Assembly: GCA_041395445.1 (NCBI GenBank)
Contig: JAWLAO010000002.1
Location: forward strand, 310,001-374,000
Length of the DNA: 64,000 bases
Direction: 5' to 3'
DNA from: Gammaproteobacteria bacterium
Lineage (GTDB): Bacteria > Pseudomonadota > Gammaproteobacteria > Xanthomonadales > Marinicellaceae
The position numbers and the translations under genes were made by a program. The notes beneath the pieces are model-generated. The model searched no databases. It was given only the letters and a program-made list of their open reading frames with translations, and was not told where the DNA came from. Positions 24,862 to 33,683 of this stretch are shown here, piece by piece. How positions within the stretch are numbered: position 1 is the first letter of the stretch; each line of letters opens with the position of its first letter.

Positions 24862-27219
24862 TTATTTACTTTTTGCTAAGGATAACCAGGTTTCAACAAC
24901 GGTATCCGGGTTTAACGACACACTTTCAATACCATGTTCCATCAACCATTGTGCCAAATCCGGATGGTCCGACGGTCCTTGACCACAGATTCCAATATAT
25001 TTGCCACGTTTGCGGCAGGTTGTAATCGCCATTGCCAAAAGTTTCTTGACTGCTTCATTGCGTTCATCGAACAAGTCGGCAACCAATCCAGAATCTCTGT
25101 CCAAACCGAGAGTAAGTTGGGTTAAATCATTCGAGCCTATCGAGAAGCCGTCAAAAATATCCAGAAATTCATCAGCAAGAAGAGCATTTGACGGTAACTC
25201 ACACATCATGATGATTTTTAAACCATTTTCGCCTTGGGTGAGACCGAACTTACTCATGATTTCGATGACTTTTTTACCTTCTTCCAAAGTTCTCACGAAT
25301 GGAACCATCGCCCAAATATTGGTTAATCCCATTTCATCACGAATGTATTTCAGAGCTTTACATTCCAATTCAAAACAAGGTTGGAATGACGGGTCGATAT
25401 AACGGGAAGCTCCTCTAAAACCAATCATCGGATTTTCTTCGTGTGGTTCGTATTGTTTACCGCCAATCAAATTTGCATATTCGTTGGATTTAAAATCAGA
25501 CAAGCGCACAATCACTGTTTCCGGTGCAAATGCCGCTCCTAAAGTTGCAATGCCTTCCGCTAGTCGTTTGATGTAATACTCAACCGGTGAGCCGTAGGCT
25601 TTTATCATCGGGTCAACAATCTTTTTAATGTCAGCGGATTGGTTTTCGTAATTCAGCAAGACTTTGGGATGAATTCCAATCATGCGATTAATGATGAATT
25701 CCAATCGAGCCAGTCCAATTCCTTTGTGTGGTAAAGAAGCAAAATCAAATGCGCGATCGGGATTTCCGACATTCATCATAATTTTTAACGGTGCTTCGGG
25801 CATATTGTCCAGATTGGTTGTTGAGATGTTGTATTCGATAATTTCATCATAAACAAAACCGGTGTCACCTTCAGCACAGGAGACCGTCACTTCGCTACCA
25901 TTGGCAATGGATGAGGTGGCATTTCCACAACCAACAATCGCCGGAATTCCCAACTCACGGGCAATAATCGCTGCGTGGCAAGTTCTTCCACCACGATTGG
26001 TGACAATCGCTGAGGCTCTTTTCATGATTGGTTCCCAATCCGGATCGGTCATATCGGTGACCAAAACATCACCTGATTTGACTTCATCAATTTGACTGAT
26101 GCAGTTAATCACTTTCGCAATTCCCGAGCCAATTTTCTGTCCGATACTGCGACCTTCGCAAATCACATTGCCTTGGCGGGAAATGTTATATCTTTCAATG
26201 GTTTGAGAATGTTTCTCCTGACTTTTTACGGTTTCAGGACGTGCCTGAACAATATAGAGTTTGCCGGTAATTCCATCTTTTGCCCATTCAATATCCATTG
26301 GTCGTTTGTAATGGTTTTCGATGGTAACCGCTTGTTTTGCCAATTCAGCAATTTCATCATCGTTGATGGAAAATACCAAACTACGGTCTTTTTCAACATT
26401 TTGAGTAATGACTCCGGTTTCTCCATAAACCATTTCAATGTGTTTAGTGCCTAAATTCCGACGCAAAATGGACGGTTTGTTGTTTTTAATGTTGGGTTTG
26501 TAAACATAAAATTCATCTGGATTAACAGCTCCTTGCACCACCATTTCACCTAAACCGTAGGATGAAGTGATGAAAACCACATCTTCAAAACCCGATTCGG
26601 TATCAATTGAAAACATCACGCCGCTGGCAGCTTTATCACTGCGAACCATTTGCTGAATTCCGGCAGAAAGATACACATCATGATGATCAAAACCTTGATG
26701 CACACGATAAGAAATGGCACGGTCGTTATAAAGTGATGCGAAAACTTCATGAACTTTTTTCAAAACATCATCAATGCCTTTGACATTCAGAAAGGTTTCC
26801 TGCTGACCTGCAAAAGAGGCGTCGGGTAAATCTTCAGCTGTTGCAGAGGAGCGAACGGCGACAGAAGCCTCAGCACCGATTTCTTTTTCAAGATTTTCAT
26901 AAGCGCTGCGAATATCTTGCTCCAGTTTTGGTTGGAAAGGAGTTTCCAAAACCCAAGTTCTGATTTCATGGCCGGCTTGTGCCAATGCTTTTACATCATC
27001 TACATCTAGTTGTTGCAATCGCTGATTGATTTTATCATCCAGACCGGTTTGTGCCAGAAAATCAATAAACGCCTGAGATGTTGTGGCAAATCCACCCGGA
27101 ACACTCACACCTAATTCAGATAAATGTGTTATCATCTCGCCCAATGAAGCATTTTTGCCACCGACTTTGGCGAGGTCATTCATTCCCAGTTGGTTTAGTT
27201 TTAAGATGTATTCTGACAT
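24862..27219 (-). CDS. ppsA: Phosphoenolpyruvate synthase
   Basis: The frame opens at 27252, but I prefer ATG 27219 (MSEYILKLNQLGMNDLAKVG), which aligns with the start of E. coli PpsA and gives about 785 residues. The PEP/pyruvate-binding N-terminal domain (VGGKNASLGEM; SSATAEDLPDASFAGQQ), the phosphohistidine domain (RGGRTCHAAIIARELG) and the C-terminal PEP-binding TIM barrel (GFSIGSNDLTQLTLG) are all visible. It makes PEP from pyruvate and ATP for gluconeogenesis. It is divergent from ppsR, which encodes its regulator. Confidence 0.95.
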   Translation of the reverse strand: MSEYILKLNQLGMNDLAKVGGKNASLGEMITHLSELGVSVPGGFATTSQAFIDFLAQTGLDDKINQRLQQLDVDDVKALAQAGHEIRTWVLETPFQPKLEQDIRSAYENLEKEIGAEASVAVRSSATAEDLPDASFAGQQETFLNVKGIDDVLKKVHEVFASLYNDRAISYRVHQGFDHHDVYLSAGIQQMVRSDKAASGVMFSIDTESGFEDVVFITSSYGLGEMVVQGAVNPDEFYVYKPNIKNNKPSILRRNLGTKHIEMVYGETGVITQNVEKDRSLVFSINDDEIAELAKQAVTIENHYKRPMDIEWAKDGITGKLYIVQARPETVKSQEKHSQTIERYNISRQGNVICEGRSIGQKIGSGIAKVINCISQIDEVKSGDVLVTDMTDPDWEPIMKRASAIVTNRGGRTCHAAIIARELGIPAIVGCGNATSSIANGSEVTVSCAEGDTGFVYDEIIEYNISTTNLDNMPEAPLKIMMNVGNPDRAFDFASLPHKGIGLARLEFIINRMIGIHPKVLLNYENQSADIKKIVDPMIKAYGSPVEYYIKRLAEGIATLGAAFAPETVIVRLSDFKSNEYANLIGGKQYEPHEENPMIGFRGASRYIDPSFQPCFELECKALKYIRDEMGLTNIWAMVPFVRTLEEGKKVIEIMSKFGLTQGENGLKIIMMCELPSNALLADEFLDIFDGFSIGSNDLTQLTLGLDRDSGLVADLFDERNEAVKKLLAMAITTCRKRGKYIGICGQGPSDHPDLAQWLMEHGIESVSLNPDTVVETWLSLAKSK

Positions 27220-27296
27220 GAGCTCAATCTGCAAAGGTTTGAAAAACGGCATTTTAACATTATGTAACCTGATATCAGGCGGAATTAGAATATTTT

Positions 27297-28109
27297 ATGA
27301 AAAAATGTACAATCTTTTATGTCTCTGACGGCACAGCAATTACAGCTGAAACTGTCGGTAATTCGTTGGTTTCACAATTCGATGATGTTGAATTCACCAA
27401 AATTCGCATTCCTTTTGTCGATACGGTGGAAAAAGCCCAGGCTGCGGCCCAAAAAATTAAAGATGCTTATGTCGATTGTCAACCGTTGGTGATTAACACG
27501 GTTGTTGATATTGAATTACGCAGAATTATTCATTCCGGTGGCGGACTTAAACTCGACCCTTTCAATCGTTTGCTGAGAACGATTGAGGACACTCTGGGAA
27601 TCAAACGCTCACCGGTAGTAGGGAAGGCCCATGGAGTTGTTGATTCCGAATCCTATAACCGCAGAATTGATGCAACCAACTTTGCTTTGGTTCACGATGA
27701 TGGAATCAGCACATCTTACGATGAAGCAGATATTATTTTGCTCGGTGTCAGCCGATCAGGAAAAACCCCGACTTGTTTGTATCTGGCTTTGCAATATGGT
27801 GTCAAAGCAGCCAATTATCCACTAACTGAGGAAGATTTAGATAAGATGAAAATCCCGGATAGTGTTTTAAAACATCGCGACAAAGTCTATGGCTTGACTA
27901 TTGACCCTTATCGATTGTCACAAATTCGTTCCGAAAGACGAGCAGGAACCCGATATTCCAATTTACGTCAGTGTCAGAGAGAAGTCAGCGATGCTGAAGC
28001 CTTATTTTTAAGAAATGGCGTTGATTTTCTCAGTACCACCGATACCTCCATTGAAGAAATTTCAGGAAAAGTATTGCTTGCTCTCAACATCCATAATAGA
28101 CTGCACTAA
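27297..28109 (+). CDS. ppsR: PEP synthase regulatory kinase/pyrophosphorylase
   Basis: This 270-residue protein matches the kinase-PPPase family (formerly DUF299). It starts with YVSDGTAITAETVGNSL, carries the P-loop GVSRSGKTPT (about 150-160) and ends in the family's EISGKVLLAL segment. It inactivates and reactivates PpsA by ADP-dependent threonine phosphorylation and Pi-dependent dephosphorylation. Its position divergent from ppsA is the usual arrangement. The stop codon overlaps the start of the DUF1249 gene by one base. Confidence 0.95.
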   Translation: MKKCTIFYVSDGTAITAETVGNSLVSQFDDVEFTKIRIPFVDTVEKAQAAAQKIKDAYVDCQPLVINTVVDIELRRIIHSGGGLKLDPFNRLLRTIEDTLGIKRSPVVGKAHGVVDSESYNRRIDATNFALVHDDGISTSYDEADIILLGVSRSGKTPTCLYLALQYGVKAANYPLTEEDLDKMKIPDSVLKHRDKVYGLTIDPYRLSQIRSERRAGTRYSNLRQCQREVSDAEALFLRNGVDFLSTTDTSIEEISGKVLLALNIHNRLH

Positions 28110-28564
28110 TGATAACCAACTCGGTCAAGAACAAAATACGAAAGTCGGAAATTGTTAATCCAAAGTGTTTAACACTCCGTCACGAAAATAATTTTGTGAT
28201 GTTGCAACTGCTTTTACCCTGCCGTTTTAAAATGGGTGAGAAATACATAAGTATGGTAAATAACAGACCTAAACTGGTGATGAAAATCATCAATTGTTAC
28301 AAATACACCACGGAAATCATTATGAATTATGAATTTGATTCTCAAAGTAGCGAAGAGATCAATATCAAAATTTATCATGATGCTCAACTTGCTGAAATTG
28401 TTTATTGCACGGACGTGCAAAAATTTATCCGTTTGCTGGGACCAAAAGTTTGTCCGCAAATTCATAAAAAGACCCGAACCACTCTCAACACATTTCTGCA
28501 AAAGTGGCTTAATTTCTTGCTTGCGAAAGGATATTCCAGTCATTCATGGCAGTTGATTTCGTAA
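28109..28564 (+). CDS. DUF1249 family protein (YqiB-like)
   Basis: This 151-residue soluble protein shares the DUF1249 landmarks: a middle Tyr/Thr-rich strand (CYKYTTEIIMNYEF), INIKIYHDAQLAEIVYC, and a C-terminal EWL-like segment (LQKWLNFLLAKGYSSH). Its function is unknown. It overlaps ppsR by one base and so is probably co-translated with it. The first ~40 residues are less conserved; ATG 28109 is the coupled start. Confidence 0.7.
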   Translation: MITNSVKNKIRKSEIVNPKCLTLRHENNFVMLQLLLPCRFKMGEKYISMVNNRPKLVMKIINCYKYTTEIIMNYEFDSQSSEEINIKIYHDAQLAEIVYCTDVQKFIRLLGPKVCPQIHKKTRTTLNTFLQKWLNFLLAKGYSSHSWQLIS

Positions 28565-28683
28565 AATCAGAATAATACGATATAAATTATCTAATGGATA
28601 AATCATCTCTGATTAGTTAAAATAGGATTTTTATTTTTTTAAATCAATGAGAGTCATGCTCTCCTAACACAAGAGGAAAAAAC

Positions 28684-29289
28684 ATGAGTGTATTAGTAGG
28701 AAAAAAAGCTCCTAATCTTAAAGGTGCAGCCGTTTTAGGAACCGGTGAAATTGTTGACGATTACAATTTCAAAAAAGCAACCAAAGACAAAATTAAAGTG
28801 GTTTTTTTCTATCCATTAGACTTCACTTTCGTATGTCCATCAGAATTGATTGCATTTGATCACAGATTACATGAATTTGAAAAACGCGGTGTAGAAGTGG
28901 TTGGTGTTTCCATTGACTCGCAATTCACTCACAACGCCTGGAGAAATACTCCAATCAACAAAGGTGGAATCGGTCCAGTAAAATACACATTATTTGCAGA
29001 TGTAACGCACCAGGCGTGTAAAGCCTATGATGTGGAAACTCCTGACGGAGCCGTTGCCTTCCGCGGGTCATTTTTGATAGATCAGGACAATGTGGTTCGT
29101 CACCAAGTTGTTAATGACTTGCCATTAGGACGTAATATTGATGAAATGCTGAGAATGGTTGATGCATTGAAATTCAATCAGGAACATGGTGAAGTATGCC
29201 CGGCAGGCTGGAAAGACGGTGACAAAGGAATGAATGCATCTCCTGACGGAGTTGCTGATTACCTCGCTCACGAAGCAGATAAGCTATAA
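28684..29289 (+). CDS. Typical 2-Cys peroxiredoxin (AhpC/Prx1 type)
   Basis: This 201-residue peroxidase has the peroxidatic Cys51 in PLDFTFVCPSE and the resolving Cys172 in GEVCPAGW. The GGIG motif (KGGIGPVKY) linked to overoxidation sensitivity is present, while the C-terminal YF motif reads YL. It reduces hydrogen peroxide and organic peroxides using thioredoxin or AhpF-type reductants. It is preceded by AAGAGG (28671-28676) and followed by a strong terminator, so it is monocistronic. Confidence 0.93.
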   Translation: MSVLVGKKAPNLKGAAVLGTGEIVDDYNFKKATKDKIKVVFFYPLDFTFVCPSELIAFDHRLHEFEKRGVEVVGVSIDSQFTHNAWRNTPINKGGIGPVKYTLFADVTHQACKAYDVETPDGAVAFRGSFLIDQDNVVRHQVVNDLPLGRNIDEMLRMVDALKFNQEHGEVCPAGWKDGDKGMNASPDGVADYLAHEADKL

Positions 29290-29317
29290 TTGAATAAAAC
29301 CATTCAATTTAACCTCA

Positions 29318-29344
29318 AAACCCGGTACTTCACCGGGTTTTTTT
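29318..29344 (+). terminator. Rho-independent terminator after the peroxiredoxin
   Basis: AAACCCGGT (29318-29326) pairs perfectly with ACCGGGTTT (29332-29340) around a 5-nt loop, followed by TTTT. It starts 28 bp after the stop codon. Confidence 0.9.
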
Positions 29345-29433
29345 ATGGTTCAAATTTTGTCATTGGTTTTTCGAAACTATTTTCTTGCTAAATGTTAGGA
29401 ATGTTTCTATGATGAAACTTTACAATTTGTCCG

Positions 29434-29958
29434 ATGATTATGGAAACAATAAAGAAAGGCTTTTTGCTCGGGGTTGGCCTGTTAATCCCATTATTAATAG
29501 TTGAATATTTATCTGCTGAATACTCATTTCACAAAATGAACCAAATGACTGCTGACTCACTTGAAGCATTCAAGAAGGAATTTGATAGCGATGAAGATTT
29601 GTATGATGAAATTGAATTAGGTGCTGAAGAAGACCATTCAAATTTTGAGTATGAGTTTAACAAGTCCTATGTGAAAGATATCGAAATTCTGGGCTATAAT
29701 TCAATAATGCAAAAAAACCAGTTGCTCATCCGAGGTCAGATTAAAAATAATGCGGAAAAAGAAATTTCAAGCATAGAAATTGAAGCAGAACTGTTTGATG
29801 AAGCAGGAAATTTTGTATTTGAATGCACTGAATACTTATCTGAAAGCATAGTCACAAACGCAGTTGAAAACTTTCTTATCAAATGCGGATGCAGCGAAAA
29901 CAGCGTTCCTGAATACAACAAAATTGAAGTCAGTATTGCCAGAGCTTCGGCTTATTGA
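29434..29958 (+). CDS. Membrane-anchored FxLYD-like protein
   Basis: This 174-residue protein (or 172 from ATG 29440) has an N-terminal membrane helix (GFLLGVGLLIPLLIVEYL), an acidic linker (about 45-72) and a C-terminal beta domain (about 80-174) with LLIRGQIKNNAEKEISSIEI and AELFDEAGNFVFE, similar to the FxLYD/Ig-like domains of exported proteins. It is the first gene of the small-gene array. The function is unknown. Confidence 0.6.
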   Translation: MIMETIKKGFLLGVGLLIPLLIVEYLSAEYSFHKMNQMTADSLEAFKKEFDSDEDLYDEIELGAEEDHSNFEYEFNKSYVKDIEILGYNSIMQKNQLLIRGQIKNNAEKEISSIEIEAELFDEAGNFVFECTEYLSESIVTNAVENFLIKCGCSENSVPEYNKIEVSIARASAY

Positions 29959-30016
29959 TTTTTGATAGAATTTCATTGCTTTAATCAATTTGAGAAATTT
30001 AAAAAGAGTTAACTAT

Positions 30017-30364
30017 ATGAAAGTAATATTCCTCTTTGGAACTTCCATACTATTAGTAACTCTTTCCTATCTATTTATGAAGTTTGGATTGAAACTCAAT
30101 CCAAACTACCAACTTATTGTCTATTGGGGAATATTACCCATAATCTACGCAATTTTTGCAAGGAAATTTATTCTCAAAAATGAGAAAGTGCAGCATGGGT
30201 GGTTGCCATTTACAGCTATACAGTTTGCTTTTATGTTCCTAATTAATGTCAAACTGCCAAATATTCTTGTTCATGGAGTACCTTTTCTGTTTGTCGTACC
30301 ATTTATTGTAGGGGCGGTTTTTATTAATTATTTTCTAAAACCGAAACCAAATCAACAAGATTGA
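30017..30364 (+). CDS. Small four-helix membrane protein, unknown function
   Basis: I start at ATG 30017 (MKVIFLFGTSILLV), preceded by AAAAAGAG; the open frame reaches back to 29990 without a better start. The 115-residue product has about four hydrophobic helices and short charged loops (RKFILKNEKVQHG) and ends KPKPNQQD. No family is recognised. The next gene follows closely. Confidence 0.55.
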   Translation: MKVIFLFGTSILLVTLSYLFMKFGLKLNPNYQLIVYWGILPIIYAIFARKFILKNEKVQHGWLPFTAIQFAFMFLINVKLPNILVHGVPFLFVVPFIVGAVFINYFLKPKPNQQD

Positions 30365-30399
30365 ACAGTAAAATTTGTCGTATTGACGGAGAGAATAAA

Positions 30400-30906
30400 A
30401 TGATAAATCTGAAGAATAAATTTGTATATATGATGATATTGTTGGTTATTATTCCAAAAGCATATTGTGAATTTGACGAGTATAAAAGCGGAGAGAATGA
30501 AAATAATGCTATTGAAATATCTGTAGAACATTTCTTTCTTTTGAACCAAAGTGATTTCTATGCTGCAATAAAGTTTGGTAAAAGAATTAATAATGGAGAA
30601 GGTGGTTATGAATACACATGCTATTGGAAAGATAAATCGATAGAAAAATGGAATGAAGACAACACGCATGTCACATTAGGGCGTGTGTATGAAGATTACG
30701 ATAGAGTTCAAGTATCTGATGATGTATACAGAATAACGAATAACAGAGGTCAGACCTTTATCCATTGCAACAATATCAGCGTGGAATGGTCGTTTGAAAA
30801 GTGGGTATATCTTGTCAATCCAAGGGGTAAAGTGAATATCTCTTTAACCAATGAAAAAGAATTAGAAAATATTGATTTTTTTAGTCCCCTTTTAGATTGG
30901 AAGTGA
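30400..30906 (+). CDS. Secreted hypothetical protein
   Basis: ATG 30400 is preceded by GGAGAG and opens a signal peptide (FVYMMILLVIIPKAYC). The mature part, about 150 residues, contains two Cys likely to pair (EYTCYW and FIHCNN) and aromatic beta strands (NISVEWSFEKWVYLV). An in-frame TTG at 30361 overlaps the previous gene and is less likely. I do not recognise it. Confidence 0.55.
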   Translation: MINLKNKFVYMMILLVIIPKAYCEFDEYKSGENENNAIEISVEHFFLLNQSDFYAAIKFGKRINNGEGGYEYTCYWKDKSIEKWNEDNTHVTLGRVYEDYDRVQVSDDVYRITNNRGQTFIHCNNISVEWSFEKWVYLVNPRGKVNISLTNEKELENIDFFSPLLDWK

Positions 30907-30927
30907 GCAAATTATTGCATTGAAGAC

Positions 30928-31071
30928 ATGACCATTTATTTCAAACCCGAAGCTCAAAGAATATCTTCTGTTGAACAAATCAAAATTCTTGAAATCAAAG
31001 ATGGGTATATGAAACTGAAGTTCGAAAATGGTGATGAAGTTGAATACTATAATCCGGAATCTGTAGATTAA
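30928..31071 (+). CDS. 47-codon small ORF, unknown function
   Basis: ATG 30928 to TAA 31071 encodes 47 residues beginning MTIYFKPEAQRISSVEQIKI and ending DEVEYYNPESVD. It reads like a compact folded beta-alpha-beta element rather than a random ORF and fills the gap between two plus-strand genes (21 bp after one, 7 bp before the next). There is no strong ribosome site. Coding status is inferred from composition and fit. Confidence 0.45.
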   Translation: MTIYFKPEAQRISSVEQIKILEIKDGYMKLKFENGDEVEYYNPESVD

Positions 31072-31078
31072 TTTAGTT

Positions 31079-31390
31079 ATGTGCTTGAATCTAAGGTCTT
31101 TTTATTTTCTTTTAATATTTGTTTCTGTGTTGTTAGGGTGTAGTAACATAACAAATAATAAACAAACGAAAAATTGTTTTTCAATGGAAAAGTCGGAAGC
31201 TATAGCTTTCTCTGTAATAAAAAATAAGAAAGGAAATCAAGTCGAGTTTGAGCTAAGCAGGATTGATAATTTAGTGAATGAATATCAAATTTCATATACA
31301 GGAGTAAATGAGTTTAATAGACCTGGATTTTTTTGGACTGTTAGTGTTGATAAATTAACCTGTAAGACTAGGTTTTATCATGGCAAATAA
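31079..31390 (+). CDS. Small lipoprotein, paralogue of the next gene
   Basis: This 103-residue protein has a lipoprotein signal peptide with lipobox LLGC (about residues 18-21). Its mature domain (NCFSMEKSEAIAF, VEFELSRIDNL, YTGVNEFNRPGFFW, DKLTCKTRF) aligns along its length with the first half of the following gene. Two Cys are conserved between them. It overlaps the next gene by 11 bp in a different frame. The function is unknown. Confidence 0.6.
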   Translation: MCLNLRSFYFLLIFVSVLLGCSNITNNKQTKNCFSMEKSEAIAFSVIKNKKGNQVEFELSRIDNLVNEYQISYTGVNEFNRPGFFWTVSVDKLTCKTRFYHGK

Positions 31391-32102
31391 ACAAAATGAT
31401 TCTAGATATCTTCAATTGATTAAAATAATAATAGTTTCTTTATTGAGTATTTACATTACATTTGGATGTGCTTCTAAAAACATTAAAACGGCTAGTAAAG
31501 GAGCTTGTGAAGTTGAAAAACAAGCCCGATTACAATTTCCATTGGTTATTCATGAAAACTTGGGTGATTTAGTTGAGTTTCATGAATATGGGATGGTCGA
31601 TTACTTAGATGAATATATGTTCCTTTTTGAAGGAATTAATAATTATAAGCATGAAGACTTTCATTGGGCAGTCAGAGTAAATAAAGAAACTTGTGAAGCA
31701 TCGTTTCTGCCAAACAAACATGTTAAAGGCCACTTGAAAGATATCTTTATCTATCCAGATTCGGTTAGAAATGTAATTGAGAATACACCAAGCAATATTA
31801 ATCAAGCTAAAGCCAATTCTGAAAAAACACAGAAAACAAATAAAACACATTTTTACCGGAATGAAATAGAGTCTTTAGCTAAAGAGATTTTCAGAACAGA
31901 AACTGGAAAGACAAAGGAGGTTGATGCCTTTTGTTTCAAAGACAGACGAATAAACGAACCACATGCAACCTGGATTTGTTCTATCACCGAACAGGGAGAG
32001 ACGACTCCTGATGGCAAATATCGACCACTGCCAATTGACACGGGGAATTGGTTGTTATTATTTGATTTTATTAAAGGAACTTATGAGTTGAGGTCACTGT
32101 AA
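31380..32102 (+). CDS. Lipoprotein, paralogue of the previous gene with extra C-terminal domain
   Basis: This 240-residue protein starts with a hydrophobic leader ending ITFGC, a plausible lipobox. Residues about 43-112 repeat the fold of the preceding lipoprotein (CEVEKQARLQF, LVEFHEYGMVDYL, FEGINNYKHEDFHW, NKETCEASF). After a Lys/Thr/Asn-rich linker, a second domain (about 155-240) contains AFCFKDRRINEPHATWIC and PIDTGNWLLLFDF. The next gene starts at the base after its stop codon. No known family is recognised. Confidence 0.6.
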   Translation: MANKQNDSRYLQLIKIIIVSLLSIYITFGCASKNIKTASKGACEVEKQARLQFPLVIHENLGDLVEFHEYGMVDYLDEYMFLFEGINNYKHEDFHWAVRVNKETCEASFLPNKHVKGHLKDIFIYPDSVRNVIENTPSNINQAKANSEKTQKTNKTHFYRNEIESLAKEIFRTETGKTKEVDAFCFKDRRINEPHATWICSITEQGETTPDGKYRPLPIDTGNWLLLFDFIKGTYELRSL

Positions 32103-32399
32103 ATGAATCCTAAAACATTCCAAAAAATTAATCGATTCTTAATCATGGTACTTATACATTTCTACAGTTCAGCGATTCTGTTTATATATTCCTATGAAAA
32201 AACTGGGTTCGGCGAATTCAGCAGATTTATGGGGAAAATATTATTTCTTCCGTACATAGATGAAATTGACACTTCAAATTTATATTTGTTGTTTGTTCTG
32301 AATTCCTTTTTGTGGTGTTTGATCCTGGTAGGATTGGTGAAACTTTTGAAGTTGGCAATATCAGGGAGAAACATTGAAATAGATTACACAAATCACTGA
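32103..32399 (+). CDS. Small membrane protein with two helices
   Basis: This 98-residue protein has two hydrophobic helices (about 13-30 and 58-80) and a short basic tail (GRNIEIDYTNH). It begins directly after the upstream stop codon, so it is probably co-translated with the lipoprotein gene. The family is not recognised. Confidence 0.5.
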   Translation: MNPKTFQKINRFLIMVLIHFYSSAILFIYSYEKTGFGEFSRFMGKILFLPYIDEIDTSNLYLLFVLNSFLWCLILVGLVKLLKLAISGRNIEIDYTNH

Positions 32400-32442
32400 T
32401 ATGATATTGAGTTTTTTTCGAATTTGGGTTTAGGAGGAATTT

Positions 32443-32814
32443 ATGGAAATAATCAAGAATAGATTTTATTTCTTATTAATCTGGCTGCCATTCGCGATTA
32501 TTATTTATTTTTTTGAAGTAAATAATTATAAGTGGCTTGAGGTGATTTTCAGCATCATTTTATATTTGATTTTGTGTTACAGGCTTCATATATTGAGGTT
32601 TAACAAATGGCTTTTATCGCTATATATATCTATTTTTTTAGTTTCTGTACTGTCATTTCTCATCGGGAAATTCACTGACTTTAAAGATATTTCTTTAAGT
32701 ACAAGTTCTATTGCTATGAATATTACATTAGTGCTTTTTATCATTGCAGTAATGTTATATATGTTTGTTTTGACCTTATACTCGATTTTAAAGGAATACA
32801 AAGATCAAAAATAG
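32443..32814 (+). CDS. Small four-helix membrane protein
   Basis: This 123-residue protein is preceded by an excellent ribosome site (AGGAGGA, 32432-32438). It has about four hydrophobic helices and ends with a charged tail (LKEYKDQK). It is followed by a 144-bp gap in which I see only one 36-codon ORF of doubtful value. The function is unknown. Confidence 0.55.
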   Translation: MEIIKNRFYFLLIWLPFAIIIYFFEVNNYKWLEVIFSIILYLILCYRLHILRFNKWLLSLYISIFLVSVLSFLIGKFTDFKDISLSTSSIAMNITLVLFIIAVMLYMFVLTLYSILKEYKDQK

Positions 32815-32958
32815 AGTTTTATTTTTGGAGATTTGACACTTATTAAAATAGGGAAACAATTGATGACATGCACATGTTATTAGAACCTTGTGCAGAGTTT
32901 ACACATTTAAGAATAAAGTCTGGGAAGAAAACCATAGAAAACAGCTCGAGTAAAAAAC

Positions 32959-33309
32959 ATGAGAAATTTCAAAATTAACAAACCCTATTTTCGATTTACA
33001 TTTATAGATGAGAATTATGAACTTCCTGAAATTCTGACTTATGTATATTTAGGGCAGAATCTGGATAGTGGTGATGAAAGGTTATGGTATTTTCAGGATG
33101 TTCAATCTTATGCAAATGGAGTTATATATCAAGGAAATAATGAACTGTTAAACAGAGATAAGAAAACTGATATCCTTCCCGAATTATTGGTATTAGAAGA
33201 AAAGCAGTTGAATACATTTTGTGCAATAGATGAGCTGATAACCAAATTGTCAAATTTCAAATTAGGTATCAAGCTCGATCAATGGGGTAAATATGATAAT
33301 AAAAAATGA
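32959..33309 (+). CDS. Hypothetical cytoplasmic protein upstream of the DUF4288 gene
   Basis: This 116-residue protein has no signal or membrane segment. Features are YFRFTFIDENYELPEIL, YFQDVQSYANG and an alpha-rich C-terminus (FCAIDELITKLSNFKLG). It overlaps the next gene by 17 bp in another frame, suggesting coupled translation and related roles. It resembles small immunity-type proteins in size and style, but I cannot name a family. Confidence 0.5.
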   Translation: MRNFKINKPYFRFTFIDENYELPEILTYVYLGQNLDSGDERLWYFQDVQSYANGVIYQGNNELLNRDKKTDILPELLVLEEKQLNTFCAIDELITKLSNFKLGIKLDQWGKYDNKK

Positions 33310-33679
33310 CAAAAACATTTCTCCGGTTGGGTGGTATATCGGTAGTTATTTAATCCGGTTCATTGAGTTGGATGAAGAGGGTAATGATGACTTGGAAAAA
33401 CGCTTTTTATCATGGGAAAACACTGTGATTGTGAAGGCTGAATCCATGGGTGAGGCATTTGCTAAAATTGAAACACTGGCAAAAGAAAATGAAGAACCTT
33501 ACCTTGGCGGTCCAGAAGGAGTTCCTGTTCAATGGGTTTATGAAGGAATCACTGAATTATTGCCAATATACGAAGAACTCACTGATGGATCAGAAGTGAT
33601 GTGGGGAGAACACCATCCCAGAAAGCTCAAAAGACTTCGGTCAATGGCTCATCGTTCGGTTGATTTTTTCAAGCAATGA
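33293..33679 (+). CDS. DUF4288 domain protein
   Basis: This 128-residue protein fits DUF4288: an N-terminal GWYIGSYLIRFIE strand, the ENTVIVKAESMGEAFAKIE segment, then VPVQWVYEGITELLPIYEEL and TDGSEVMWGEH. DUF4288 proteins are small and of unknown function and are often found among immunity-like genes. It overlaps the upstream gene by 17 bp and ends 4 bp before the next ATG. Confidence 0.6.
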   Translation: MIIKNDKNISPVGWYIGSYLIRFIELDEEGNDDLEKRFLSWENTVIVKAESMGEAFAKIETLAKENEEPYLGGPEGVPVQWVYEGITELLPIYEELTDGSEVMWGEHHPRKLKRLRSMAHRSVDFFKQ

Positions 33680-33683
33680 AGAT

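Noticed and set aside
28570..28640. OxyR-like site upstream of the peroxiredoxin
   Set aside because: GATATAAATTATC and a second GATA/ATC pair are present, but their spacing does not fit tandem OxyR dyads.
32868..32978. 36-codon ORF in the gap before the 32959 gene
   Set aside because: It overlaps the next gene, has no ribosome site and its composition is not convincing.
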